NCBI GenBank assembly: GCA_905215155.1
Contig: CAJMPJ010000026.1
Coordinates: 1 to 51,056, forward strand
DNA from: an uncultured bacterium
Lineage (GTDB): Bacteria > Bacillota > Clostridia > Lachnospirales > Lachnospiraceae
Direction: 5' to 3'
DNA length: 51,056 nucleotides
The position numbers were made by a program, and so were the translations under genes. The notes beneath the pieces are model-generated. The model ran no database searches, was not told where the DNA came from, and saw only the letters and a program-made list of their open reading frames with translations. The stretch's first letter is position 1; each line of letters starts with the position of its first letter. Below, piece after piece: positions 8,341 to 16,547 of the stretch.

Positions 8341-8354
8341 TTCGTATATGCGAA
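8341..8354. promoter_or_regulatory. IclR/KdgR operator candidate in the aldolase leader
   Basis: TTCGTATATGCGAA is a near-perfect dyad located about 25 bp downstream of the predicted transcription start, a position suited to repression. Thirteen of its bases also occur upstream of the IclR gene. Confidence 0.6.
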
Positions 8355-8379
8355 CTTTAAGAAGGAGAGAGGAACAATC

Positions 8380-9030
8380 ATGAAAAAAGAACAGGTTTTA
8401 TCAAAGATGAAAAAAGACTGTCTGGTTGCTGTCGTTCGTGCAAAAAACTTAGAGCAGGGTGAAAAAGTAGTTGACGCCATCATTTCCGGGGGGATCAATT
8501 TTATTGAAATTACAATGACTATGGATGAAGGAAATCCCATTGAATTTATTTCAAAGATGTCAGAAAAATATAGCAGGAATGAGGATGTTGTGATCGGTGC
8601 AGGTACGGTACTTGATCCTGAGACAGCAAGAGCAGCAATCCTTGCTGGTGCAAATTATGTAGTAAGCCCAGGCTTAAATGTTGAGACCATTAAGCTTTGC
8701 AACCGTTACAGAGTTCCTATGCTTCCGGGGGTTATGACTCCTACCGAAGCAATCACCGCATTGGAAGCAGGCTGTGACGTTATAAAGATATTCCCCGGCA
8801 ACATCATGGGACCATCCGCAATCAGTTCCTTTAAGGGACCTCTTCCTCAGGGAGAATTCATGCCCTCCGGCGGTGTTGACGTTGATAATGTTGACAAATG
8901 GATCAAGGCTGGCGCATATGCAGTCGGTACAGGAAGCAGCTTGACAAAGGGCGCTAAAACAGGCGATTTTGCAGCAGTTACCGCAAAAGCAAAAGAATTT
9001 GTAGAGGCAGTGGCAGCAGCACGCAAATAA
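8380..9030 (+). CDS. eda: 2-keto-3-deoxy-6-phosphogluconate aldolase
   Basis: The enzyme splits KDPG into pyruvate and glyceraldehyde-3-phosphate, the last step of hexuronate and Entner-Doudoroff breakdown. The 216-residue TIM-barrel protein has the Schiff-base lysine in VIKIFPG (K136) and the catalytic glutamate in IEITMT (E43). The GAGT (VIGAGTVLD) and phosphate-binding GGV (MPSGGVD) loops are also present. A GGAGAGAGG ribosome site precedes the ATG. The KDG kinase gene follows after 34 nt with its own GGAGA site, making a two-gene operon behind the IclR-controlled promoter. Confidence 0.95.
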   Translation: MKKEQVLSKMKKDCLVAVVRAKNLEQGEKVVDAIISGGINFIEITMTMDEGNPIEFISKMSEKYSRNEDVVIGAGTVLDPETARAAILAGANYVVSPGLNVETIKLCNRYRVPMLPGVMTPTEAITALEAGCDVIKIFPGNIMGPSAISSFKGPLPQGEFMPSGGVDVDNVDKWIKAGAYAVGTGSSLTKGAKTGDFAAVTAKAKEFVEAVAAARK

Positions 9031-9064
9031 TTTAAAATCAGCAGGAGATTAAGGAGAGTACAAA

Positions 9065-10096
9065 ATGGCAAAGATCGTAACCATGGGTGAAATCATGTTA
9101 AGATTATCTACCCCGAACAATGAAAAATTTATTCAGGCAGATGAATTTGATGTAAACTACGGCGGCGGAGAGGCAAACGTAGCAGTTTCTTTAGCCAACT
9201 ACGGACACGACGTTGAATTTGTAACAGCAATCCCGAAGAATCCTATCGGGGATTGTGCGGTTGCTGCTTTAAGAAAATACAATGTAGGAACAAAGCACAT
9301 CGCAAGAGGCGGCGAAAGACTTGGTATCTATTTCTTAGAGACAGGTTCTGCTATGAGAGCTTCTTCCGTTGTTTATGACAGAGCACATTCATCCATCTCT
9401 ACAGCTACGGCTGCTGATTTTAACTTTGATGAGATCTTTGAAGGTGCGGACTGGTTTCATTTTACAGGAATTACACCGGCAGTCAGCGATCGTGCTGCAG
9501 AGTTGACGGAAGCTGCATTAAAGGCAGCAAAAGCTCATGGTGTTACGGTTTCCGTTGACTTGAACTTCCGTAAAAAATTATGGTCTTCTGAGAAAGCCCA
9601 GAAGGTAATGACAAACTTTATGCAGTACGTGGATGTTTGTATCGGCAATGAAGAGGATGCGGAAAAGGTTCTTGGCTTCAAGCCGGGCAATACTGATGTA
9701 ACAAGCGGAGAACTGGAATTACAGGGCTATGTAGACATCTTCAATCAGATGATCGACAAGTTCGGTTTCAAATATGTAATCAGCTCCTTGCGTGAAAGCC
9801 GTTCTGCATCGGATAACGGCTGGTCTGCTTGTATCATGGATGGTAAGACCCGCGAATTCTATCATTCTAAAAAATATCACATTACGCCAATCGTGGACCG
9901 TGTAGGCGGAGGCGATTCCTTTGCAGCTGGCGTTATTTCCGGTATGAATGACGGAAAAGACTTCAAAGGTGCACTCGAATTTGCAGTAGCAGCTTCTGCA
10001 TTAAAGCACACGATCCCAGGAGATTTCAACCTGGTAACCAGAGAGGATGTTGAGACTCTGGCAGGAGGAGACGGATCAGGACGTGTTCAGAGATAA
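9065..10096 (+). CDS. kdgK: 2-keto-3-deoxygluconate kinase (PfkB family)
   Basis: This PfkB/ribokinase-fold kinase is predicted to phosphorylate 2-keto-3-deoxygluconate, giving the substrate of the aldolase encoded directly upstream. Of 343 residues, the N-terminal glycine pair motif (NYGGGEANVAVSLANYG) binds sugar. The C-terminal GGGDSFAAG motif carries the catalytic base, D284. The internal YDRAHSSIS stretch is typical of KDG kinases. Codon use here and in the aldolase resembles that of nifJ (preference for AAA, GTA, GCA and TTA), suggesting strong expression. Sugar specificity rests on context. Confidence 0.9.
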   Translation: MAKIVTMGEIMLRLSTPNNEKFIQADEFDVNYGGGEANVAVSLANYGHDVEFVTAIPKNPIGDCAVAALRKYNVGTKHIARGGERLGIYFLETGSAMRASSVVYDRAHSSISTATAADFNFDEIFEGADWFHFTGITPAVSDRAAELTEAALKAAKAHGVTVSVDLNFRKKLWSSEKAQKVMTNFMQYVDVCIGNEEDAEKVLGFKPGNTDVTSGELELQGYVDIFNQMIDKFGFKYVISSLRESRSASDNGWSACIMDGKTREFYHSKKYHITPIVDRVGGGDSFAAGVISGMNDGKDFKGALEFAVAASALKHTIPGDFNLVTREDVETLAGGDGSGRVQR

Positions 10097-10160
10097 TGAC
10101 TGACCGACTGTCTGCAGACAGGAGAAGGATTCCTGCCATTTACAAATAATATAAGACATC

Positions 10161-10189
10161 GGGGATCATTCTTTAATGATCCCCTTTTT
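10161..10189 (+). terminator. Terminator after kdgK
   Basis: A perfect 10-bp stem, GGGGATCATT/AATGATCCCC, is closed by a CTTT loop and followed by TTTTT. It separates the first kinase gene from the second, so the second probably depends on read-through or on a weak promoter I could not identify. Confidence 0.85.
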
Positions 10190-10213
10190 AAAACTAATGG
10201 AGGAAATGTCAGA

Positions 10214-11239
10214 ATGAGCAACAGACCATTTGATTTATTAAGTCTGGGCGAATTGCTTTTGCGTCTGTCTCCGGCAGGTGTGGAAAGACTGGTCCGGGGT
10301 GATTCCTTTATGAAACAGGTTGGGGGTGCGGAGTTAAATGTTGCGGTGGGGGCAGCCCTTTTGGGACTTCACACTGGTTTGGTGACCCAGCTTCCTGCTC
10401 ATGATATGGGAAAATTTGCAAAGAATAAAGTTCGTTCCTATGGCATCAGTGATGACTATTTTGTATATGACCAAAGTGCAAATGCAAGACTGGGGTTATA
10501 TTATTATGAGTACGGAGCTTATCCGAGAAAGCCCAAGGTGGTTTACGACAGAAAGAACAGCTCCTTTGTCTATATCAGTGAAGACTCTTTCCCGGATGAG
10601 ATGTATCGGGCAGCGACCTGCTTTCATACGACCGGTATCACCCTGGCTCTTTGCGAAAATACCAGGAAAACGGCCATTGATATGATAAAGAAATTTAAGG
10701 CAAGCGGAACCATCATTTCCTTTGATGTGAATTTCCGCGGCAATCTATGGACGGGGGAAGAAGCCAGGGAATGCATTGAACAGATCCTTCCCTATGTGGA
10801 TATTTTCTTCTGCTCGGAAGATACCGCCAGACTGACCTTTAAAAAACAGGGAACGGTCAAAGAGATGATGAAGAGCTTTACCCAGGAGTATCCGATTTCC
10901 ATTGTGGCTTCTACTCAGAGAATCGTACATAGCCCGAAAAGCCATACCTTTGGGTCCGTGATATACGATGCGGCCAGAATGAAATATTACGAGGAAGAGC
11001 CTTACCATAACATTGATGTGGTGGACCGGATCGGAAGCGGAGATGCTTATATTGCAGGTGCTCTTTACGGCCTTTTAAGCAGCGGAGGAGACTGTATGAA
11101 AGCCGTTCAGTACGGCAACGCCACCGCAGCATTAAAGAATACCATTCCAGGTGATTTGCCGACTTCTGATTTAAGTGAGGTTGACACGGTGATCCGTGAA
11201 CACAATGAGAAAGGTCCTCAGAGTGAAATGAGCAGATAA
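10214..11239 (+). CDS. Second PfkB-family sugar kinase (KDG kinase-like)
   Basis: This 341-residue PfkB kinase is a diverged paralogue of the preceding gene. It has the matching sugar-site glycine motif (QVGGAELNVAVGAALLG), a DVNFRGNLW segment equivalent to DLNFRKKLW, and the catalytic GSGDAYIAG motif with D277. GGAGGAAA lies before the start, just after the upstream terminator. It may phosphorylate KDG or another deoxy or uronate-derived sugar. Two such kinases side by side suggest either dosage or different substrates. The substrate cannot be read from the sequence. Confidence 0.82.
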   Translation: MSNRPFDLLSLGELLLRLSPAGVERLVRGDSFMKQVGGAELNVAVGAALLGLHTGLVTQLPAHDMGKFAKNKVRSYGISDDYFVYDQSANARLGLYYYEYGAYPRKPKVVYDRKNSSFVYISEDSFPDEMYRAATCFHTTGITLALCENTRKTAIDMIKKFKASGTIISFDVNFRGNLWTGEEARECIEQILPYVDIFFCSEDTARLTFKKQGTVKEMMKSFTQEYPISIVASTQRIVHSPKSHTFGSVIYDAARMKYYEEEPYHNIDVVDRIGSGDAYIAGALYGLLSSGGDCMKAVQYGNATAALKNTIPGDLPTSDLSEVDTVIREHNEKGPQSEMSR

Positions 11240-11338
11240 TTAATAGTGGCGGTATTCTGGAAAACGAAGTCATCGTGGATGGAATTGTGGAGCAAAGATA
11301 TTGGATCAGCATTAAATAAATGAGCATCCATTAAATTA

Positions 11339-11378
11339 AAAAAAGGATCGGTCAATAATTTCTGACCGGTCCTTTTTG
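11339..11378. terminator. Bidirectional terminator between kinase and ABC operon
   Basis: AAGGATCGGTCA pairs with TGACCGGTCCTT (one G-U), with A-run on one side and TTTTT on the other. It serves the kinase gene on the plus strand and the convergent ABC operon on the minus strand. Confidence 0.85.
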
Positions 11379-11391
11379 CATAGACTGTTTT

Positions 11392-12165
11392 TTAGTTTCC
11401 ACACTCAATGCTGATTTCGTTAAATTTTTCAAGAATAAATTCTGTATCCAGACCATTTTTATCCTCTCCGGATTTATCGACCACTGCAGAACCCTGATGC
11501 ATCATCAGCAGGCGGTTTCCGTATTCCACTGCATACCGCAGGTTATGAGTGACCATGATGGTGGTCAGATGTTTTTCTTTTACAATTTTATCGGTCAGCT
11601 GCATAATGATCTCCGCTGTCTTAGGGTCCAGAGCAGCAGTATGTTCATCTAAAATCAGGAATTCAATAGGAGTCATGGTGGACATGAGCAGTGCCATTGC
11701 CTGCCGCTGGCCGCCGGATAAAACACCCACCTTTACGTGAAGCTTATCTTCAAGGCCCAGGCCCAGAGACCGAAGCTGTTCTTTATAATAGGTGATCCGC
11801 TGCTTGTTGGTTCCGGGAAGGAGATTAAAAGGCTTTCCCTTGGTATCTGCAATTGCCATATTCTCTAGGATTGTCATGTTCGGGCAGGTTCCCATGGACG
11901 GGTTCTGATAGACCCTTCCAATGCGGCGCTGACGCTTGTATTCCGGCATATTGGAAATGTCAATTCCGTTAATGCGGATGGAGCCGCTGTCTAAGGGAAT
12001 GCTGCCGCAGATGATATTTAAGAGGGAGGTTTTACCGGAACCGTTGCTTCCTACAACCGATACAAACTGCTGATCCTCAATGGTCAGTGAAAAGTCCCGG
12101 AACAGGCACATTTCATTGACCGTTCCCTGATTGTAATATTTGTTGATGTTATGAAGCTCAAGCAT
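11392..12165 (-). CDS. trpZ: Tryptophan ABC importer, ATP-binding protein
   Basis: This is the ATPase of the three-gene importer. It has a Walker A (VGSNGSGKTS, about 38-47), a Q-loop (RVYQNPSMG), the signature LSGGQRQAM and a Walker B followed by the catalytic glutamate (FLILDEHTAALDP). The protein has 257 residues. Its start lies within the end of the permease gene (8-bp overlap), so the two are coupled. The Trp assignment comes from the Trp-type T-box leader ahead of the operon, not from this protein itself, which resembles several amino-acid-importer ATPases. Confidence 0.87.
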   Translation of the reverse strand: MLELHNINKYYNQGTVNEMCLFRDFSLTIEDQQFVSVVGSNGSGKTSLLNIICGSIPLDSGSIRINGIDISNMPEYKRQRRIGRVYQNPSMGTCPNMTILENMAIADTKGKPFNLLPGTNKQRITYYKEQLRSLGLGLEDKLHVKVGVLSGGQRQAMALLMSTMTPIEFLILDEHTAALDPKTAEIIMQLTDKIVKEKHLTTIMVTHNLRYAVEYGNRLLMMHQGSAVVDKSGEDKNGLDTEFILEKFNEISIECGN

Positions 12166-13042
12166 GATTTTTCACCTTCCTTTCTCTGCCGTTGCTGAGT
12201 ACCAGAATTCCTAAAAACAGCACGGAGGTAATCAGTTTTAGATCCGAAGCTTCCATGCCCATATAGATGGCAATGGAAACGCAGGCCTTATAAATAATGG
12301 AACCAATGACAACTGCGGTGGTTGCCTTAACCGCTCCGAACCGTTTGAAAAGTTTCGTACCAATGATAACATTAGCAAGACCGATCACGATGGTACCGGT
12401 TCCCATACTGATTTCAAAAAAGCCTTTTTGCTGGCAGTATACGGAACCGGCTAAAGCTGCCAGGCCGTTGGCAATGGCAAGACCCAGGATCTTTACAGAG
12501 CCTTTATCCTTGGCAAGAGAGGTAACAAGGGTCTCATTGTCCCCCACCGCCCGTAATAAGTAGCCCGATCTGGTTTTTAAATACAGGTCAAGAAGAAGCT
12601 TTACGATCAGGACGATCACAGCCAGTATTATAATAACGCTGATGTCAGAAAGACCTTCAGGAACCAGGCGGCTCACCAGAGCGTTTTCAAAAATGGAATC
12701 ATTGTTGAAAAACGCCACGTTGGACTTTCCGGCCAATCTTAAATTGATCGAGTAGAGTGCAGTCATGACAATGATACCGGACAGAAGGTCCCTTACCTTT
12801 AATTTTACGTGAATGAAACCGGTAACACATCCCGCCAGGACACCGGCTGCAAAAGCAATCAACAGTGTTGCCAGCGGATTGAATCCTGCCAGAATCAAAG
12901 TGGCTGTAATTGCCCCTCCCAACGGAAAGGTCCCATCTACAGACAGATCCGGAAAATCCAGTATTTTATAGGTAATGTATACGCCCAGTGCCATGATGGC
13001 ATAAACCAGACCTTCTTCTAAAACGCCAAGTATGATTGACAT
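12158..13042 (-). CDS. trpY: Tryptophan ABC importer, permease
   Basis: This is an integral membrane permease of 294 residues with about eight hydrophobic helices and the branched-chain/TrpY-type permease fold. Characteristic segments include ITYKILDFPDLSVDGTFPLG near the N-terminus and AVGDNETLV near residue 186, the likely coupling loop to the ATPase. It follows the substrate-binding-protein gene by 36 nt and overlaps the ATPase gene by 8 bp. The family is the one paired with PF04392-type binding proteins. Confidence 0.87.
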   Translation of the reverse strand: MSIILGVLEEGLVYAIMALGVYITYKILDFPDLSVDGTFPLGGAITATLILAGFNPLATLLIAFAAGVLAGCVTGFIHVKLKVRDLLSGIIVMTALYSINLRLAGKSNVAFFNNDSIFENALVSRLVPEGLSDISVIIILAVIVLIVKLLLDLYLKTRSGYLLRAVGDNETLVTSLAKDKGSVKILGLAIANGLAALAGSVYCQQKGFFEISMGTGTIVIGLANVIIGTKLFKRFGAVKATTAVVIGSIIYKACVSIAIYMGMEASDLKLITSVLFLGILVLSNGRERKVKNHA

Positions 13043-13078
13043 GATATGACTTCCTCCAATATGGTTCGATAATAAGTA

Positions 13079-14098
13079 TTACTGTTTGATCTCTTTAAAC
13101 ATCTCAGCGGCAGAATCGGTAAGCTCTGCAGGCAAGGTGATTCCAAGATTTTCTGCTGCTTTCGCATTTCCGTAGAACGCTGCTTCCTTAATCACTTCAA
13201 AATTCATCTCACTTGCTTTGGCTTCACCCTTTAAGACTTTTGCAGCCATTTTACCGGTCTGCTTTCCTAAATCTACGTAATCAAGTCCCATAGCGGCCAG
13301 ACAACCGATTTTAACCTGTTCCACTTCGCTTCCGAAGACAGGAATGTTTTTCTTTGCAGCTTTGTCTAAAATAAGCGGAAGAGAGCTGACTACGGTATTA
13401 TCTGTTAAGTTATTTAAGCAGTCCACCTTCTGTAAGAGACTGTCGGTTGCCAGAGGTATGTCAGCAGGAGCGGAGACAGGGCCTTCTACGATCTCAAAGC
13501 CGTAGTCAGCGGCTGCAGCCTTATATTCGGCAATTGCAGCTTCCGAGTTTACTTCGCTGGTGCTGTAAAGAATTCCGATGGTTTTCGCATCTGGAAGGAT
13601 TTTACGGATCATTTCCAGCTGTTTTTCTACCGGCAGCTTGTCGCTGGTTCCGGTTACTTCGCCGACAGAAGTTCCGTCTTCCTTGGCGAGGGCAGCAGCG
13701 ACCGGATCAGTAACAGCGGTATAAATGACTGGGACTTCTGATTTTTTCGCTCCGCTGTAAGCAGCCTGTGCCATTGGTGTCGCGATGGCGCAGATAAGGT
13801 CCGCTTTTTTGGAGAGGAAATTGTTCACAATCTGGCTTGCTGTGCTGCCGTCAGCCTGAGCATTTTCATACAGAATGGTTAAGTTTTTGTTTTCTTCGAT
13901 TCCTTCCTCTTTTAACCCTTCCAAAAAGCCTTCCCGGCAATTATCAAGAGAGCCGTGTTCCGCAAACTGGCCGATGCCGATGGTGTATGCGCTGCCTTCT
14001 TTTGAACCTTCCGATGCTTTTGCAGGAGCCTTGGAACAGGCGGAGAGTGCTGTGGCAGCGGTTGCTGCGATTAATAACAGTTTAACAGATTTTTTCAT
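13079..14098 (-). CDS. trpX: Tryptophan ABC importer, substrate-binding lipoprotein
   Basis: This is a lipid-anchored extracellular binding protein. The N-terminus is a lipoprotein signal (MKKSVKLLLIAATAAT) ending in the lipobox LSAC, followed by the two-lobed ABC_sub_bind (PF04392) fold with repeats such as GIGQFAEHGSLDNCREGF. I chose the ATG at 14098, giving 339 residues, because AGGAGGAC lies just upstream. A longer in-frame extension up to 14251 would run into the T-box region and precede the signal peptide. It is the first gene of trpXYZ. Confidence 0.9.
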   Translation of the reverse strand: MKKSVKLLLIAATAATALSACSKAPAKASEGSKEGSAYTIGIGQFAEHGSLDNCREGFLEGLKEEGIEENKNLTILYENAQADGSTASQIVNNFLSKKADLICAIATPMAQAAYSGAKKSEVPVIYTAVTDPVAAALAKEDGTSVGEVTGTSDKLPVEKQLEMIRKILPDAKTIGILYSTSEVNSEAAIAEYKAAAADYGFEIVEGPVSAPADIPLATDSLLQKVDCLNNLTDNTVVSSLPLILDKAAKKNIPVFGSEVEQVKIGCLAAMGLDYVDLGKQTGKMAAKVLKGEAKASEMNFEVIKEAAFYGNAKAAENLGITLPAELTDSAAEMFKEIKQ

Positions 14099-14163
14099 AA
14101 ATATGTCCTCCTTGAATGGTTGTTCGTTGATAGAAAAGGAAGGCAGCGGAAACTCTTTGAAAT

Positions 14164-14444
14164 AAAAAAAGTCCCAAGTATGTTCTAAACCATACTTGAG
14201 ACGAATTATACAATCCGCGGTGCCACTCAAATTGACTTTATAAAAGTCCACTTTTCATATACAAACATATATGCCACAAATATAACGGTTGTGGAATCCG
14301 TCAGCCCCTACTGAAAATCTGGTTCAGGGCCGCCCTCAAAAGTCCATTCGGCTATCCGCTTTATACCGCACTCACACCAACGGCGGCTCTCTGAAATAAT
14401 GCAGGGAAAGCTTACTCTTCTTTTTCAACGGTTTGTTTTATTTA
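14164..14444 (-). ncRNA. T-box leader, tryptophan specific (UGG specifier)
   Basis: Read on the minus strand, the leader has an AGAAGAGTA-type start of stem I, the AGAGAGCCG apical element and the specifier segment GAA-TGG-ACT. The TGG triplet (14344-14346) pairs with the tRNA-Trp anticodon. The T-box sequence GAGTGGCACCGCGG is at 14215-14228. A terminator stem follows, CTCAAGTATG/CATACTTGGG, with a T7 tract at 14164-14170. Uncharged tRNA-Trp would stabilise the antiterminator and turn on the importer operon. Confidence 0.93.
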
Positions 14445-14450
14445 GTCACT

Positions 14451-14479
14451 ATCTTAATGCGTTAAAGTGGTTTTGTCAA
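14451..14479 (-). promoter_or_regulatory. Promoter of the Trp T-box/trpXYZ operon
   Basis: On the minus strand a consensus TTGACA (complement of 14474-14479) is 17 bp from TAAGAT (complement of 14451-14456). Transcription would start close to the first base of the T-box structure. Confidence 0.75.
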
Positions 14480-14538
14480 CCAATATTTGAAAAATATTTT
14501 TATAAGACCTTTTCCAATCCTGGCAACTCCTTGAAGAC

Positions 14539-14568
14539 TTGCATGTAATAGGATACATCTGTTATAAT
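14539..14568 (+). promoter_or_regulatory. Promoter of the isochorismatase-like gene
   Basis: TTGCAT (14539-14544) and a consensus TATAAT (14563-14568) are 18 bp apart. They leave an untranslated leader of about 100 nt before the chosen ATG, in which I see no recognised regulatory fold. Confidence 0.6.
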
Positions 14569-14676
14569 ATATGCAGATATGGTTTCTTCTCTGCATGTTT
14601 TAGGAAGAGTCATTCTTTTTATTTACAGATAATTATGCTGCAATACAGATACGATCTGTCTATGGAGGGTTGGCTT

Positions 14677-15189
14677 ATGAAAAAATTACTGATTGTAGTG
14701 GATATGCAAAAGGATTTTATTGACGGTTCCCTGGGAACCAAAGAGGCAAGGGCCATTGTTCCCAATGTAAAAAAGAAGATTGAAGAGTATCAGGCGAACA
14801 AAGAGGATGTGCTCTTTACCCTGGATACCCATGAGATTGATTACCTGGAAACCCAGGAGGGGAAGAAGCTTCCTGTGGTCCATTGCATTCGCGGAACAAA
14901 CGGCTGGGAGCTTCACGAAGCTCTGAAGGAATTCCCGGGGCGGAGATTTGAAAAGAATACCTTTGGAAGTGCAGATTTGGCAGAATTTTTAAAGAACAAA
15001 GAATATGCGTCCATAGAACTCATTGGATTGTGTACCGACATCTGCGTGATTTCCAATGCGCTGTTAATCAAAGCGTTTTTGCCTGAGATGCCCATTCGTG
15101 TGGATGCCTCCTGTTGTGCCGGTGTAACGCCTGAGAGCCATGAGAATGCACTCAATGCCATGAAGGTATGTCAGATTGAAGTTATCTGA
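14677..15189 (+). CDS. Isochorismatase-family cysteine hydrolase (nicotinamidase-like)
   Basis: This is a cysteine hydrolase of the isochorismatase/nicotinamidase family with 170 residues. The catalytic aspartate is in VVDMQKDFIDG (D9), the lysine is in the RFEKNTFGS region and the nucleophile cysteine is in IGLCTDICV. Nicotinamide deamidation for NAD salvage is the commonest role for this length, but the substrate is not fixed by sequence. The ATG at 14677 is chosen because GGAGGG precedes it. Upstream in-frame codons lie in the leader and read as non-coding. Confidence 0.85.
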   Translation: MKKLLIVVDMQKDFIDGSLGTKEARAIVPNVKKKIEEYQANKEDVLFTLDTHEIDYLETQEGKKLPVVHCIRGTNGWELHEALKEFPGRRFEKNTFGSADLAEFLKNKEYASIELIGLCTDICVISNALLIKAFLPEMPIRVDASCCAGVTPESHENALNAMKVCQIEVI

Positions 15190-15210
15190 CCGCAGCATAA
15201 AATAATAAGA

Positions 15211-15257
15211 AAAAGAAATGCCGGGATAATAACGTTTCCATCCGGCATTTCTTTTTT
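15211..15257. terminator. Bidirectional terminator
   Basis: The perfect stem GAAATGCCGG/CCGGCATTTC is followed by T7 on the plus strand and, on the minus strand, by a T-run made from the upstream A-run. It serves the hydrolase gene and the convergent aroA. Confidence 0.88.
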
Positions 15258-16534
15258 TATTGGAACAATGATTGAAGATCATGATAAAAGCCAGGATAAG
15301 AAATATTGACGCATTCTGCGCCTAAAATTTCCGTTTCCCCTTCTGCGCACAATCCGGTCACGGCAAAAGTCATAGCGATCCGATGGTCCAGCCTGCTGTC
15401 AATAACGGCTCCGTGAAGGGTTTTTCCTCCCCGGATGATCATGCCGTCTTCTGTTTCCTCAACATCAGCGCCCATGGCAGAAAGATTGCGGACCATGACT
15501 TCAATGCGGTTGGATTCCTTTACTTTAAGTTCCCCAGCGTCTTTTATGATGGTTTCCCCTTCTGCAAAACAAGCCATGGCAGCAATCATGGGAAGCTCGT
15601 CAATGAGCCTTGGAATAATGGCTCCTTCAATGGTTATGCCATGAAGAGAACTTGATTTTACCAAAATATCCGCAGTAGGTTCTCCGGAATCCGTACTTTC
15701 ATTAAGAAGAGTGATATTGCCGCCCATATCCCTGCATACGGAAAGGATGCCGTCACGGGTCGGATTGATTCCTGCATTTTTAATCAAAATCTCGGAACCT
15801 GGTACCATAAGCCCTGCCGCAAGAAAGAATGCTGCGGAGGAGATATCTCCGGGAACTGCGATCTTGTTGCCGTAAAGCTCCTTTGCCGGAGTGATACAGG
15901 CGGTGGTTCCTTCTGTTTTCACATCAGCGCCAAAGTAGTTTAACATGATTTCCGAATGGTTCCTGGATCTATACGGTTCGGTTACCTTTGTTTCTCCTTC
16001 GGCATACAGACCTGCCAGAAGAATGGAAGATTTGATCTGGGCGGAAGCAACCTTACTGGTATAGTGGATGCCGTGAAGGGGTTTTCCCGAAATGGCAAGA
16101 GGTGCACAGCCGTTGTCAGAGATGCTTTTGATATCCGCGCCCATTAAGGATAATGGCTCTATGATCCTTTTCATGGGACGTTTTTTTATGGAATCGTCCC
16201 CAGTCAAGGTCACGTCAAAATCCTGGGCAGCCAATATGCCGGAAATCAGGCGGGTCGTTGTTCCGCTGTTTCCGCAGTCAAGGATGCCAGCCGGTTTTTT
16301 CAGCCCATGCAGTCCGTTTCCTTTTACAATCACACTGTCACCGTTTATTTCAATGGAAATTCCCATTTCCCGAAAACAGGAGATGGTGGAAAGACAGTCG
16401 GCACCAGGAAGAAAATGGCTGATTTCAGTGGTTCCTTTCGCGATGGAGCCCAACATCACGCTGCGATGGGATACGGATTTATCACCAGGTATGGTTATTT
16501 CTCCCTTTAAAGGGGAGGCTTTTGTGAATTTCAT
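15257..16534 (-). CDS. aroA: 3-phosphoshikimate 1-carboxyvinyltransferase (EPSP synthase)
   Basis: EPSP synthase joins phosphoenolpyruvate to shikimate-3-phosphate in the shikimate pathway. Of 425 residues, the N-terminal PGDKSVSHR motif, LDCGNSGTTTRLISG (phosphoenolpyruvate loop), RPMKRIIEPL and the C-terminal DHRIAM block are all visible. It is the third gene of the minus-strand unit aroF-tyrA-aroA, 13 nt after tyrA. The other shikimate genes are not in the window. Confidence 0.96.
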   Translation of the reverse strand: MKFTKASPLKGEITIPGDKSVSHRSVMLGSIAKGTTEISHFLPGADCLSTISCFREMGISIEINGDSVIVKGNGLHGLKKPAGILDCGNSGTTTRLISGILAAQDFDVTLTGDDSIKKRPMKRIIEPLSLMGADIKSISDNGCAPLAISGKPLHGIHYTSKVASAQIKSSILLAGLYAEGETKVTEPYRSRNHSEIMLNYFGADVKTEGTTACITPAKELYGNKIAVPGDISSAAFFLAAGLMVPGSEILIKNAGINPTRDGILSVCRDMGGNITLLNESTDSGEPTADILVKSSSLHGITIEGAIIPRLIDELPMIAAMACFAEGETIIKDAGELKVKESNRIEVMVRNLSAMGADVEETEDGMIIRGGKTLHGAVIDSRLDHRIAMTFAVTGLCAEGETEILGAECVNISYPGFYHDLQSLFQ

Positions 16535-16547
16535 AGAATACCTCTCT

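Noticed and set aside
10108..10121. 14-bp palindrome CTGTCTGCAGACAG between the two kinase genes
   Set aside because: It lies downstream of a stop and before the terminator with no promoter nearby. It could be a processing hairpin but nothing supports an operator.
11240..11310. A short open stretch reading NEVIVDGIVEQRYWISI after the second kinase gene
   Set aside because: It has no start codon or ribosome site and only about 24 codons. It may be a gene remnant but cannot be supported.
14099..14251. Long N-terminal extension of the Trp-binding lipoprotein
   Set aside because: It runs into the T-box terminator region and would bury the lipoprotein signal peptide; AGGAGGAC marks the ATG at 14098.
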